Positions 22,601 through 34,400 of a stretch of DNA of 64,000 nt are shown piece by piece. Source of the stretch: Trametopsis cervina (taxonomy: Eukaryota > Basidiomycota > Agaricomycetes > Polyporales > Irpicaceae). A program made the translations under genes and the position numbers. The stretch is from positions 1 to 64,000 of the forward strand of contig MU278353.1 of the NCBI GenBank assembly GCA_022385755.1, read 5' to 3'. Every line of letters begins with the position of its first letter. The first letter of the stretch is position 1. A model generated the notes under the pieces. That model did not search any database and was not told where the DNA came from. It saw only the letters and a list, made by a program, of their open reading frames with translations.

Positions 22601-25600
22601 GGTGGCGCAGCATCACGCCCTGGCCAACCGCGTCGGGCTCGGTCTTGACATGCAGTAAGCACCGACGGCGTCCTCTAGCTTAGCTTCGCACATCTCCCTC
22701 GGGTGTTCGCGCACTAGAGCACTAGAGCAGAACGACGCGCCACTGGGACTAGCATTCGCGTACTGAGGTGATCAGGACGCGTTAGCGCGAGTGGGTCCAC
22801 AGACACCAATCGTACATACCGACGCGGTCTCGGCCTGCCCTCTTTCTGTACGTGCTCCTCTTTCTGTTCGTTGCTCCGAACGAACTAGGGACGTGACGAG
22901 TGACGTCTGCGGACCCTGGGTCTACTGTACGCGCACTGGCGAGCCTGTGTTAGTTCGTTGGTGTTTTGCATGATGCGAGTGGATATTTCGAAGACACCTG
23001 ACATTAGCCGTCGCGATTCCGGTGAGGAGAACGAGTGGCTGCTAGAAAACATGTGAGTTGCGAGTGACGTAGCGGCGGGACGTACGGGGAGCCTTCGCGT
23101 TTTCTCTTCGTCCCAGCTGCGGTTCGGTTTTGGCACACACCTCTAACTGTGGTTATAGCAAAACAAACGTTAGAATATCGTGCAAAACATAACAGACACG
23201 CGCACTCTCCCTAACTGGCACCCGGAGTTTCCCCGCTCGCCCTCATCGGCCGCCTCCCCATCCTCTCCAATCCCAACTACCGACAAACCTCCCCTCCTCA
23301 ACCAATCACACACCTCACAGTCACGCGCGCATACTGTACGTGCGTTACTGGATGCCCGATCCCGATCGCGCACACGGCCATGCCATGTGAGGTCGAATTT
23401 GACGATTTGGGTCCAGATTGGGCGTGCAGATACGGGGTGGGTAGATGTACAGATGCCAGAGCACGATGTTTATGCCCGTCCGACAACCAACCCAAGGCAC
23501 GTCTCGCGACATAAAATTTCTTCCACGCCGCACCGGGCTCGTGCGGGGCATGCGCATGTGCATGTGATTGATCTTGATTTTGGTTTTGGCTGGACGGTTG
23601 TGCACGTAGGGACAGACGGTGCTATAGCGATTTGCAGTACATGTGGTGACGGTGGACTTGTCGAGTTGTGCGTGTCAGATCCGCACTGTACTGTATATCC
23701 TGCCTCAATAATTACAGCAACTCACCGAACCTCTCCGAGCGAGTCTATCAAAACCAAACCAGTACGTTTTCAGCAACTTCGACCAAGCCGGCGATACCTC
23801 GGTGTCAGTCACTCCTGCCACAAAAAAATCCGAGTGACCACAACGCTGCCTTAGCACAGGGTGTGGTGTGCTCCCTATTCTATTCATTCAGCACGGAGCC
23901 CGGTTTATGCGGGATGGCCAGGATAGAACTCGGGGAGATCGCGTTGGACGCCGGACGGACTGACGTGCGCTAGTTTTTTTCTTTCCGCGTCCGTCCAGGG
24001 ATTTTGATGTCGTGATTGGATTTTGAATGGGTGGTCGGGCGACTTGACGTTGGACGGATGGTGTGGGGAATGCCGAGGAGAGGTCGAGGTATATGCGGGA
24101 CCGACGGGGGATTCTGGGATGGACTATGGGATTTGTGGTAGAATTAATGGTGGTGCGGTGGTGTTGTGCTATATCTGTGAACTCGTCTTCGGACAACTAT
24201 CTCGACTCTGAAAATCCGATGTCGGACACGACTTGACTCTCTGTGGATATACTCATCTCTGCGCTCGGGTGTGGATGTGCATTCAAGAAGGATGACCAAG
24301 CAGAGCAGAGCATCCTCGTGAAATCGGAGACGCAGAACGGATCAGCGTTCATGCACAAATCCCTCCCTCTCGCGAAGCCCGACGCGGAGGCTCGGAAGGG
24401 TGCCTTGCCCCGTTGCATGTCATAGCGGAAGCAAAATTTTTGTGTCGTCGTTGCGTATGCGGGGTAAACTCGTACTAAACATGGTACGGGGCAACCAACG
24501 TGTGCATAAGCACTTACAGGACACAATGATATAGACGAGATACGAAGACACGGGAGCCGCTCCGAGCGGCGAAAACAAGCACGCAGACACACAGCGAGGT
24601 TCCTCCTCCTCTGGCTGATCTCCCGCATCCTCATCGCATGGTCCGCGTACCGACCGAGTCATCATGCACCATACAGTACTGGTCAATCGATAAGCTTCGC
24701 GTGGACCCACATCTTGCCTTGCCTCGCCTTGCGCGCCGCAGTCCCGAGGGTGCGCAAACAAACTGGGCAGGGGGAGATCATCCTCGGGCTGCGGGACGGG
24801 AGTGGGAGCTACGATGGACCACGGGCGAAGCTGATGGGCGGGCGGTTGTCTGTGTTCGTTGTTCGTGCGTGCGTACGAGAGAGAGGCGTTATCCTATCCT
24901 TGAGAGCGTGTGCGCGTGATAAACGGTGCGCACCAGTAGGAGTGCGGGCACCCGTATCGCTTGACGCGGGACGCACGCACGATATGTACGTACACGCACA
25001 CCGCACGAACTTTCGACCGGCAAACGGTTCACTGCGGCTTGTGCTCATTCTGTTCTCTCGCAGCTATCGAGCCTATAGTTATGTGCATAGGCATACGTTA
25101 CCTTGATTCGCTGGACGTGCAGCGCTGACAAAGCGTCAGTGCTTCGGGCGTGAACTTACCTGGGGTAAGATATGGCAGAAGGTGCCTCGGCGCAAAGGAA
25201 TGTGTTTGTGGATGTGGATGAAGCGTTGGATTGGAGGCGAGGAGATCAACGGCCGTGGGCGGCCACGGCTATGTTTCTGCGCTGAGAGCCTCGGGACGTG
25301 CCGGCGTTGTGCGTGCGAGATAGAACTCGGGAAGGTGAGAACGCATGCTTAAGCTCCCTGACAGAGCAGGGCGGTTCGAAGCGTCGAGGCTAAACGACGC
25401 ATTGTATGGCGTAGAGCGACTGTTGAGTCATCAGATGCGAGGAAGAGGCTGAGGGTGACTGTACGAGTGTATACGACGTCAGCGCCGAAACGGAGGTTGC
25501 GAGCGGGAGGCTGATGGGAGTCGAACTTGCGGCTGCGGCGAGCGTTGACGTACTCGGACGCGGACGCGAAAGGTCCTTGAAAGCATGTAGGGCAGATCGG

Positions 25601-26699
25601 AGGTCGTCGTCGTCGCACACACATCGGACGGGGTGCGTGGGTGGCTTCGCCCGCGGAGAGCCTGGGGTGGCAAACCCCGCACCGGCCGCCTTCTCGCAGG
25701 AATGAATGATTGGCTTTTGTGATGCGCGGCACTGAGAGTGGGAGAGTCCTTACTAGCTGACGATGCGCCGCACAAAGCTGCAGTTGAACGGCTTAAGAGA
25801 ATGCTATCCGGGGTGATCTGATGCCGCTGATGAGCGCATTGTACGTATTGTCGTGCATTCGCCCTCGAAAGCTAAATACAAGCAGCAATGGTCTAGCTGT
25901 CTGATGATTGAACAGAGGCAGACATGCGCAGACCGTACAACAATACTAGGGCGATGACCCTGGAATGGATGAGTGTGTGTATTGTTTGCATTGGTGGGAC
26001 GAGGCGTAGTGGAGCGGGGACGGACAGGCCTAGACGGGTGGAGCAGCACAGCGCAGACTCTGAGGGTTGCGATAGTGACATCAACGCAAGGGCCAATCAC
26101 AGCGCGGGAGATGGCGGGCCGGGGCGGGATATGCGACGCCGTGATTGGACAGGGTGTGCGGAGAAACTGGGCGGAGGCACGGCTTGTTACTGTGCCACGG
26201 GGGCGACGACGATGGCCTGGACACAGATGGGCTCTGTCTACACACGCTCTTTTTGCACTGCGCTGCATGAACTCTCCCTCGGGATGCGGTGCGGACGAGC
26301 ATACCCACCCACCTGCTATCGATGGTTCGCTAGCTCTTTGTCTTGACATTTTGCCGACAGGGAGAGAGAGGCAGGGAACGGAGTACGAGTAACGAAGGAC
26401 GGGGGAGGAGGCTAGAGCTGGGGAGGATTTACCGGGGGAGACGGGCTCGCAGAGTGCGTTCTGGCAGAAGGGACTGTGCAGGGCTGGCGAGGGCGGCTGT
26501 GAGTGGTCGCTGGGAATTAGCGAATAGGGAACTTCCCGGGTCGCCTAGCCGGGGGAAGCACGGGCCACCGCTTGTCACTGCGTACGCCCATATCGGGCAG
26601 GAGCTCACCTGGGATCTCCTCGCGTCCTGAAGAAATATCGGATCTGATGACCCCGATCTCTTACCCAGATCTTTTTGCCCATTTATTTATTTTGTTTCG

Positions 26700-26820
26700 C
26701 CGATCGCGCAATAATAATTTATTGTCGGTATTATTATTCGCGGCAAAGGAGAAACACAAAAACGTAATAATCGCTGATTGGCAGAGGGAGGCACTCCCGT
26801 TGCAGCACTATAAACATCCG
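26700..26820 (+). promoter_or_regulatory. Core promoter of the Ecl1-like gene: hairpin, CCAAT box, TATA box
   Basis: An A/T-rich inverted repeat at 26705-26742 has arms CGCG plus AATAATAAT and ATTATTATT plus CGCG around an 11-nt loop. A reverse CCAAT box (ATTGG) lies at 26777-26781 and a TATA box (TATAAA) at 26809-26814. A pyrimidine-rich leader follows, and the ATG is about 195 bp downstream of the TATA box. Spacing is that of a classical fungal promoter; a start site around 26840 is inferred. Confidence 0.65.
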
Positions 26821-27009
26821 CCCCGTCTTCGCTCCCATCTTTCCCGTCTCCCCATTCCCTCAGCGCTAGCCCCTCCCCCTTCGCTCCTCTATCCCAGCTC
26901 TAGTTCTGGCTGCCACATCTGCTGGTCACTCCAATACACCCGCAGCCAGCTCATCACACAAGCTACCACCCTGTATTCATCCACCGGCGACGTTATCGCT
27001 CACCCTATA

Positions 27010-28890
27010 ATGGATATCGCCTTCGACACCACCTGGTGTCCGACTTGCTCGAGACAAATCCTCCCCAAGAGGATTCAAGTCCCAATCACACCTCAGCCTC
27101 CGGCTGCTGCCCCTGCGCCACCACCAAGCTCCCCTACCACAACGCGTAAGTACCCTCCTTAAGCCGTGCCTGGCCACACTCAACTTACATTTCTTCAACC
27201 ACAGTCCCCAAGGCGGAGCAAACACATACCACCACGCGCGTCACGCGCAATAAGACGGGGACGATCAAGGCGAGGACTGGAGGAGGACTGGTGCACGGTA
27301 CGGGTCGCGTAAAGCCCAACGGTACGATTAAGCGTCATTCCCCCTCCTCCAACAACGCGACCGCCGCGCGCAAGCAGGCGGCCGCACCAGTACCTCCCCC
27401 TTCCCCTACTGCCCCCGCCCCCGCGATTCGCCATAAAACCATCATCGACCAGACCCCGGTCCCCTTGTACTGCTCGGACGAGTGCCGTCTCGCCGACATG
27501 CAGAGTTCCGCGGGTATCGACATCAACTACCGCCCCGACCGACATTCATCCCCCAACTCCCAGGAGGGTACCCCGGCGCGAGCGGAGAAGGAGGTGACAG
27601 AGGCCAACGACTCTGGCATTGGCTCGAGTGTGGAGAGCGAGTCTTCAACATCATCGGTATCACATGCTGCTGCCGCACCGGAAGCGGCTCCCAAGCGTAA
27701 ACCTCGCACGGGTCCCATCCCGATTGGGTACGCCGCGCTCGCCTCCATCTACGACCTCCCTCCCTGCCCTCCCCCACCTCCCTTCATCCCCGAGCTCAAG
27801 CCTGAGCCCGCTCGTCGTCCTCCTGCAGAGGAGTACACCTCGGGTCTCATGATGGCAGCTCAGCGTATCAACGCGGCGCTCGGTCCGAAAGACAAGAAGC
27901 GTCCCTCTTGGGCTACTCCCGCTTCCCAGCTCTCATCTGCGTACGCCCAAAATGCGTACGCGACCGGCTACACCGGTCTCCAGCCCGGACACAAGGTCAT
28001 CCCCGGCTGGACCGACGGCTCCAATAAGTGGAGGGCATCTGTCTACTCCATGGCGAGGCCTGACGAGGACGTCTCGGTCTCTGCCGAGGGCCCCCACGAT
28101 AGGCGCAACAGCGCGTACCGTGGGTACGTCAGCACGCCATGCCGCAGCGTCGGTGTCTTCTCGACGCTTGGAGAGCTGAAGGAGGGCGAGGTTGCTAAGC
28201 CTGAGCGCATGCAGCGCGTCGCTAGCCAGCCCTGCACTCGCGCACGCAGCGAGGCCGAGGAGCTCTACAGCAAGTGGGACATGGCCTTCACCCGCCGTGT
28301 CGAGTCCCGCATGTCTCTTTCTCAGCAAGCGTCGACTTCGCCGACTGGTTCGACCCACTCACTCTCTGCTCTCGGTTCTGCCAGGAAGCCGAGGAAGGAG
28401 GTGCCCATCCTCAAGAAAGGTGCCGAGGGACGTCTCCTTGTGCCCGATGTCAAGCTCAAGCGAGCGGACTCGAGCATGAGCTTCGAGCGCGTCGCTGTGC
28501 TTAGCCGACGGGGAAGCGAGGCGTCCGTTGCTAGGGCCCCGATGTTCCGCGCTGAGAGCACGAGCGGCAGCAGTGTCACCGAGGAGGACGACGACGCCGT
28601 CGACCTCGACATCAAGCCGAAGCGGGCTAGGAGCCCCCCGTCTGGTGAGTACCAGTCTCCCTCATCATCCTTATCTTCATTGCTGATGGGTTGTATGTGT
28701 ATTAGCTATTGAAGGCTCGAAGTCGTGGTACGAGAACGAGAAGACGTACCCGATGATGATCCTCCCCGAGAAGCAGAAGCGGATCGTGACGCGAGTCGTC
28801 GATGGCCAGGAGGTCCAGGAGGAGATCGAGGTCGACGTGTACCCCGAGCGCAAGAGGCTGTTCCTGTTCCCGGGTACAGACCAGCCATGA
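27010..28890 (+). CDS. Ecl1-family (lifespan regulator) zinc-binding protein
   Basis: Three exons (27010-27145, 27205-28644, 28706-28890) join to 586 residues. The N-terminus has WCPTCSRQ (Cys10, Cys13) and, after a Pro/Lys-rich linker, LYCSDECRLAD (Cys135, Cys139). This two-part zinc-binding pattern is the hallmark of the Ecl1/2/3 family, whose fission-yeast members extend chronological lifespan and respond to nutrient stress. Basidiomycete members carry a long extra C-terminal region, as here: Ser-rich, with EEYTSGLMMAAQRINAALG, SVESESSTSSVS and an acidic stretch EEDDDAVDLD, and a more ordered basic end (YPERKRLFLFPG). It is probably nuclear. It stands alone in a long gene-poor stretch. Family assignment rests on the Cys pattern, so it is good but not certain. 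Confidence 0.72.
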
Positions 28891-31800
28891 ATGTTCGCCG
28901 GATAGTGGAGACAACCCCATACCATACCCTCATCGCCTATCGCCTTACATCATCATGTTCCAATACCCCACGCTCATCGCATCGCACGCACGCACGCACA
29001 CCTTAATCGTCTCGCACATTGCTATCGCCGCGCTATCGTTTATTCGCGAACATCACATCCTGGCTATCTCCTCCATCCGCACCCACACTCGGCATTAATA
29101 CCCTATCGCCGCTATACTCGACGCCTCGTTTTATACCTCCCGTATTCTAATCATACCCTCGCGCTCGTACCATACATCTCCTGGATATACCATAGTCTCT
29201 TCCTCGCCTACCTATTCCAACTTCTCCGCCGCCGCCACCCCTCGTCGTGTCGTGGAGAAGCAAAAATGTAACATACGTGTATCAACACTCACACCACCCG
29301 CGCTCCTTGCCTCTCGTCTCCTCGTTGTCATCCGTCTCTCGCCCTCGCCGACCCGTGTCGCTCGTTCCTCGCTTTCCGTTATTGGCCGCCCCCACGGGCG
29401 GTCTCCTCGCGCATCGCTCTGTTCTTTGACCTTGTTCTCCACCTCGTTATCTCGCTCATCTCTTAACACTGGTTACCCATTCCGGCTTTGACTCTGTATG
29501 TAGTTGTATCGCGCTTCGTCTGTTATCATTTTTCAGATTCATCCTTCATACCATTCCCATACAATCCATCCATCCATCATCGACACTTACATTACCGCAC
29601 GGGACACTAGCGCAAGGTCTCTTTTACTTATTTGTGTTCCTCGACTTCACGCAACATTTTTTTCTCTCTTGGTTGATTTTTTCTCTTTGGGATAGTATTG
29701 AGTGTGTATGAGTATGAGTATGGTTAGGAACTGTGGCTACGCTATGATACGATAACAATTTTTGGAAATGGGATTTGAGTCGCTCTCGCAGAACTTGCTT
29801 CGTCTGATCTCCAAAGTCAAAGCCACCCTGAGAACTTCTCTAAGTCCTGAGTCCGATACGGAAGAAGTTGAGAAGGTCGAACGGGCGCCGCGCGCGATGT
29901 GTGGGGAAGGAGCAGGGGGAGTCATCATCATCAAATTGGCGTTGAGTTGAGTTGGGTTTGAGTTGGGCGGGCGGGTTGATGGGATGGCGCGGCGGTGCCA
30001 TCCTCAATGCCCGTTGCTCGAATATCCAAAGACTCGATGCTCGAAGGCTCGATGTTTGAAGACGCAAAGACGGGATGGTGAGAATTGATTATTGGATATC
30101 ACTCATTGTTATTGAAGGTACGTCACTCGAATACGTTAGAGGAGCTGCACGGTCGTTCGAGAACGCGGGGCGAGTCGTGCGCGAGTCGGGCGGGTCGAGA
30201 GCGACGGCGGCCGCCGTCGCGGCGTGTACGACACCGTTTGTATTTCGTTCTACAAAATCAACGTACAGGGTGCGTTTACCAATACAATCCAATCCAATAC
30301 AATACAATTCTACTGTCCGTGCAGAGGCCGACTCCTCCGCTCTCAACTAGTGCGCGGGCGTGGGCGGTCTGGACTCGTGCACCGTGTGTGCGTGGATGGA
30401 TAAGCGGATAGCGGGTGATGAGGTGGATAAGCAACGCAGAAGCGGGTGATGATGGAGGGTGCAGTGGTGTGGTGCTGATTAGCGGGCCTGGACCGTCGGG
30501 TGCTGTCGCTCGTGGTTTGGTGCGCGTCACCGTCAGGAGGGTAAGCACAGGGCGGGGGATCTTCGGTCGGATGCTTGGCGTGCGTAGTTGTGAGGTGCTG
30601 GAAAGGGGGATTTTTGGACAAGTGGGAAGGCGGGGTAGATGCGAGTACACGATGGCGTCGACGAGTTACCACTCACTTACAGTACCGACTTATCCCAATA
30701 TCCGCGCTGATGCGCAACTTAAGTCACAAAGCCGGGGAGGTGTGCAGCGGTACTAGCGTCCCCGCTAGCGCGTCCATCGTAATATGCACCCCTCGGCGAC
30801 TCGCGTGAAGTAGTCAGCTTCCTCGCCCTCGGGGGTGGAGATGCGGACGTACAGGGCGAGGAGGGGTTAGTTCGCGAGCAGGTGGACGTCATGACGATAT
30901 TTGCGGTTGGAGACGGGGATTGTGCCCGGGGAGGTTTTGTAAACTTTGTTGACGTCGGTCGGTCGGATGGGTTTACTGTATTCGGGAGAAGTTTTTTGTG
31001 TACTTGTGTGCTACGGCATTCAATGTCTTTGTGTGCTGTACTGAATGGTATGGTGGACTTGGACTTAGGTGAGGACGATCGACGCGCTCTTGCACAACAA
31101 AACGTCAAATTCATTTTGAGTGGGCACGAAGCGCGCCTGTGATTGGTCCACATCTGAAGCCGTCCCCGTTTTCACCGGGATCGTCTTATCCCTCGCTTCC
31201 TGCTCCCCAGCTACAGCTATTTCCAGTATTCCGCGTGTACGCATGTCTGAGATATCCAAGAATAACTAACCACGCACACGGACCGACTCTTCACGGCATC
31301 CACAGTCGACTGCACGAACTCATGACTGCGAAACGTCTTCCACGGTCCGTCTCGACCAGAGTTTCATGCACGATCGGAACCGCGGTTTGCCCGCCTTCCC
31401 GGCGGGTACGGGCAGGTATAGGGGGTATGTGTGCATGGGACAGCTGGTCGGCGACTCGGAGCGAGGGTGTGTGTGGTATGGTTTTGGTTCCGTCGCCATG
31501 TCATTGCCGAAGGTTAACTCACTTTGCACAATAAATCCCCGTTCTCATTCGGAGTCCCATTCAGTTGCTCCAGCACTCTTCAACGAAATAGCTGCGCATG
31601 CACAAAAGCACAAAACACGAAAATATGAACCAGAGATCGCATACATACACCTCCTGACAGACCCTCGCGGAGGATGCTCGGTCGGTGCGCCCAGCAGGTC
31701 CGTTTCGTCTCGTCATAAATTTAAGCTATAAACATCGAAACGACGCATGCAGTCCAGTACACCTAACCAACCAAACCGCGCTCCAGACCCTCTTCTGCCG

Positions 31801-32509
31801 GCTCCAATTCGCTCGTGAACGTTCACCAGCGCAGCGACGATCGTCATCTTGCTTCAGGGCGGGCGGCCGTACTGTGCATACAGTACCACCGCGGGTGCCC
31901 CGGGGCGGATGCAAATTTTTGGAGGGCGCAGAAACGACCTGTGAGCCTGTGAGCTTCAGCAGCGTGTGCTTCTCAGTGCGAGTGGGCTGGGAGCGGCGCG
32001 ATGGCCGTTCCGGGTGTCCTGATCTCCATATTCCCGTCTTGCACACACAGAACACCTCGTATCGGTATCGGCGGACAGAACAGCGCGCGCGTGGTTATTT
32101 TGCCTCCGAAATTGGGTACAGTATGCGTATGGGCCCGCCTCGCCTCGAACCTGCGCCTGTGGCGGGCGGGTGAACGCTCTGCATGAACAGACGGGTGACG
32201 TCGCGGCGCGGCGGAGGCTGATTGCGAGCTTTCTGTGTCGTGTCGTGTCAAGGTCCTGTGTCGTTTATCGTGTTCCTCAAGGGCCAGGGCCAGGGCGAGG
32301 TTTGGAGGGGTAAGGGGTGAAGGGGCGGGACGCTGGCTGGTGGCTGAGGATGATGATAACGTGGAAGAAGCAAGGCAAGGCGCGTGCGATACTGCTCTGT
32401 AACAGGCAGGCTTTTTCGAAGTTAACTTACTTCTAACGCCACGCAACACAAACTTGCTTCTTCACATATTCTATTTTCCTCTGTGTCTTTGCTGCAATCG
32501 CGCAAACTG

Positions 32510-32557
32510 TCGTGTCGTGTCGTGTCGTGTCGGGATGAACGGACGCCCCCCCCCCCC
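32510..32557. repeat. (CGTGT)n microsatellite and C homopolymer
   Basis: Four uninterrupted CGTGT units at 32511-32530, and a run of about 12 C at 32546-32557. Such tracts are replication-slippage sites. Confidence 0.85.
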
Positions 32558-32989
32558 TCGCAGGGCGGGCAGGGAGTGAGTGCCACCCAAACAAGGAGCG
32601 AGAAACACAGAACACCGTGATCGTGATGAACAAAAACACGGCGAACGTGCGCCTGTCCTGTCTGTCCCCACTCCCAGCTCCCAAGTTCCCAGGTGCCCGC
32701 CTCAGTGGCAGTGGAAGACATAACTTGACTTGACAGTGCCGAGCGTCGGGACGATCCTCGTACAGGGTTTATTGTATGCGGGAAGCGGGAAGCGTGCAAC
32801 ATCGGGGTTGCCTGCCTGCCTGCTTGCCTCACCCACCCACGCACCCACTCAGCGACGAACGAATGGAACACGCCTCGTCGTGTCTACGGCCAGCCGCGAA
32901 CACGGGATTCATAATCGTTTGACAGATTTGGATTGGATAGCATAACGTCCTCCCCCTTCCTTGCTTCGGCCGGCGGGTCAATCTTCCAT

Positions 32990-33011
32990 GTTCGTTCGTT
33001 CGTTCGTTCGC
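32990..33011. repeat. (GTTC)n microsatellite
   Basis: About five units of gttc in a row. Confidence 0.85.
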
Positions 33012-33477
33012 GCTGGAGAGCTTCGTGAGGACGCTTTCGGACGCGCGAGGCTTCGTGAGCGGCTTCGCTCAATGCAATCCTGGCGTCCCTGACCAATCGT
33101 GACTTACAGTGCCTTACCCGTCTCCCAGTGCCCAGGCGCTCGGTGTCGAATTCATAGCATACAAGCAGGCAGGGCAGAGGGGGATGGCGCCGGGGCCCAG
33201 AGGCGTTCGACGGTGGCAGGTGGGGGGCACGCGCATACACCCTATGACGCTTGCTGTGTCTCTGTCTGTGCTGGTGATGGTGCTTGTCGAGCGATGTCTG
33301 GGCCTTGGCGTTGTCTGCGTGCTGTGTTGTGCGATCACGAGCACCTGCGCGGGGCTGGTCGTTCTGTGTCTCCGTTCAACGTCCGGCGTTCAAAATCCAA
33401 ACACTGTACTCGTCAGCGGTAGCCGCACTCGTATGTACGAGATCAAGACGTAAAAGAACCCCAGATAATCCAGAAAT

Positions 33478-33533
33478 GCGGGGTAGGGGTAGGGGTAGGT
33501 TGATCATGCGCCTCGCTCGCTCGCTCGCTCGCT
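33478..33533. repeat. Short (GGGGTA)n and (CTCG)n microsatellites
   Basis: Three GGGGTA-type units at 33480-33500, followed at 33511-33533 by about five CTCG units. Too short and internal to be a telomere. Confidence 0.75.
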
Positions 33534-34400
33534 TGTGTATACTGTATATCGTATATCGTGTATCGGACATCCTATCGCCCCTGCGTGTGTCCGTGTTGGG
33601 ATGATGATTGTCGAGATCAGCAGTCAGTCAGTGTGCATCACACGGGGCTGGGCTGGGCTCTGCTGTGCTGTTCTGTGTTGATGACGGATCTCTTCTCTTA
33701 GCTTTTCTGCTTTTCTGTTTTCTGTGCGGGGTTGGTTGGGACGAAGTGAGATTGCGATGCGATGGGTGGGTGGGTGGGAGCACGGCTGGACGGTGTGGGA
33801 AGATCACAGACTGGCTCAGCAGAGAATTCAGAATCCATCGAAGAGTCCAGACAAACAAGGTAGGTGCTCTCCAGCTCCAGTCAGCCAGTTATCCACCGCA
33901 TGCATGATTGATTTCTGACCAGTTAACCCAGGGAGGGTTATCCTATCCTATCTGTGATGAGATGCAGATGCAGAAGACCATGCATGCGTCCTGCATGCCA
34001 ATGCCCAGATCACGTCCGCGTCCGCGCGAAAGGCAGGGTAGGATGGGGGAACGGACACGGACACGGGCTAGAAGCCCGCAGCTCCCAGCGCACCGTCCGT
34101 TGTCATTGTCATTGTCATGTCCGTCTCCGCACCCCCTTTCATTTCGGCGCCTCGCAGTCCATTTGGGCAAGGCTTCGCGCGGGCGTGCGTTCATTCTTGG
34201 GTCGTTCTGTTCTGGCATGCTAGGACGCCATGCTTTGGACGGGCCTTTGTCGTGTCGTAATTGTCCCCGGACTTGCTTTGTGGGGAATGGAATGAAGATT
34301 GTGATTATTCTGTTCGCCTCCTGGCGTTGAGAGACCGTGTTTCTAGCGTTGCACGCGATGACATGGCATGGCAAGATTATTGTGAAGGCAACGTGCGTAC

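Larger units (their letters stand above)
13006..26690. other. Gene desert upstream of the Ecl1-like gene
   Basis: About 13.7 kb with no coding region I can support. Many short open frames exist on both strands and overlap each other, as expected where stop codons are scarce. The interval is made of unique sequence, microsatellites and at least three diverged local tandem duplications (listed separately). CpG steps remain frequent (cgtacg, cgcgcg), so it does not look like a transposon graveyard mutated at CpG. The words TTATCC/GGATAA, which contain the GATA-factor core, recur throughout. It may be an extended regulatory region or hold noncoding transcripts; neither can be shown from sequence alone. 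Confidence 0.55.
28891..34400. other. Gene-poor region downstream of the Ecl1-like gene
   Basis: About 5.5 kb with no supportable gene. The first kilobase is pyrimidine-rich and probably holds the 3' UTR. Farther on are simple repeats and repeated GGATAAGC words (30399-30432). Short open frames on both strands overlap without recognisable domains. Confidence 0.5.

Noticed and set aside
33478..33500. TAGGGG-like repeat as a telomere or interstitial telomeric sequence
   Set aside because: Only about three units, internal, and flanked by other microsatellites; typical basidiomycete telomeres are TTAGGG arrays.
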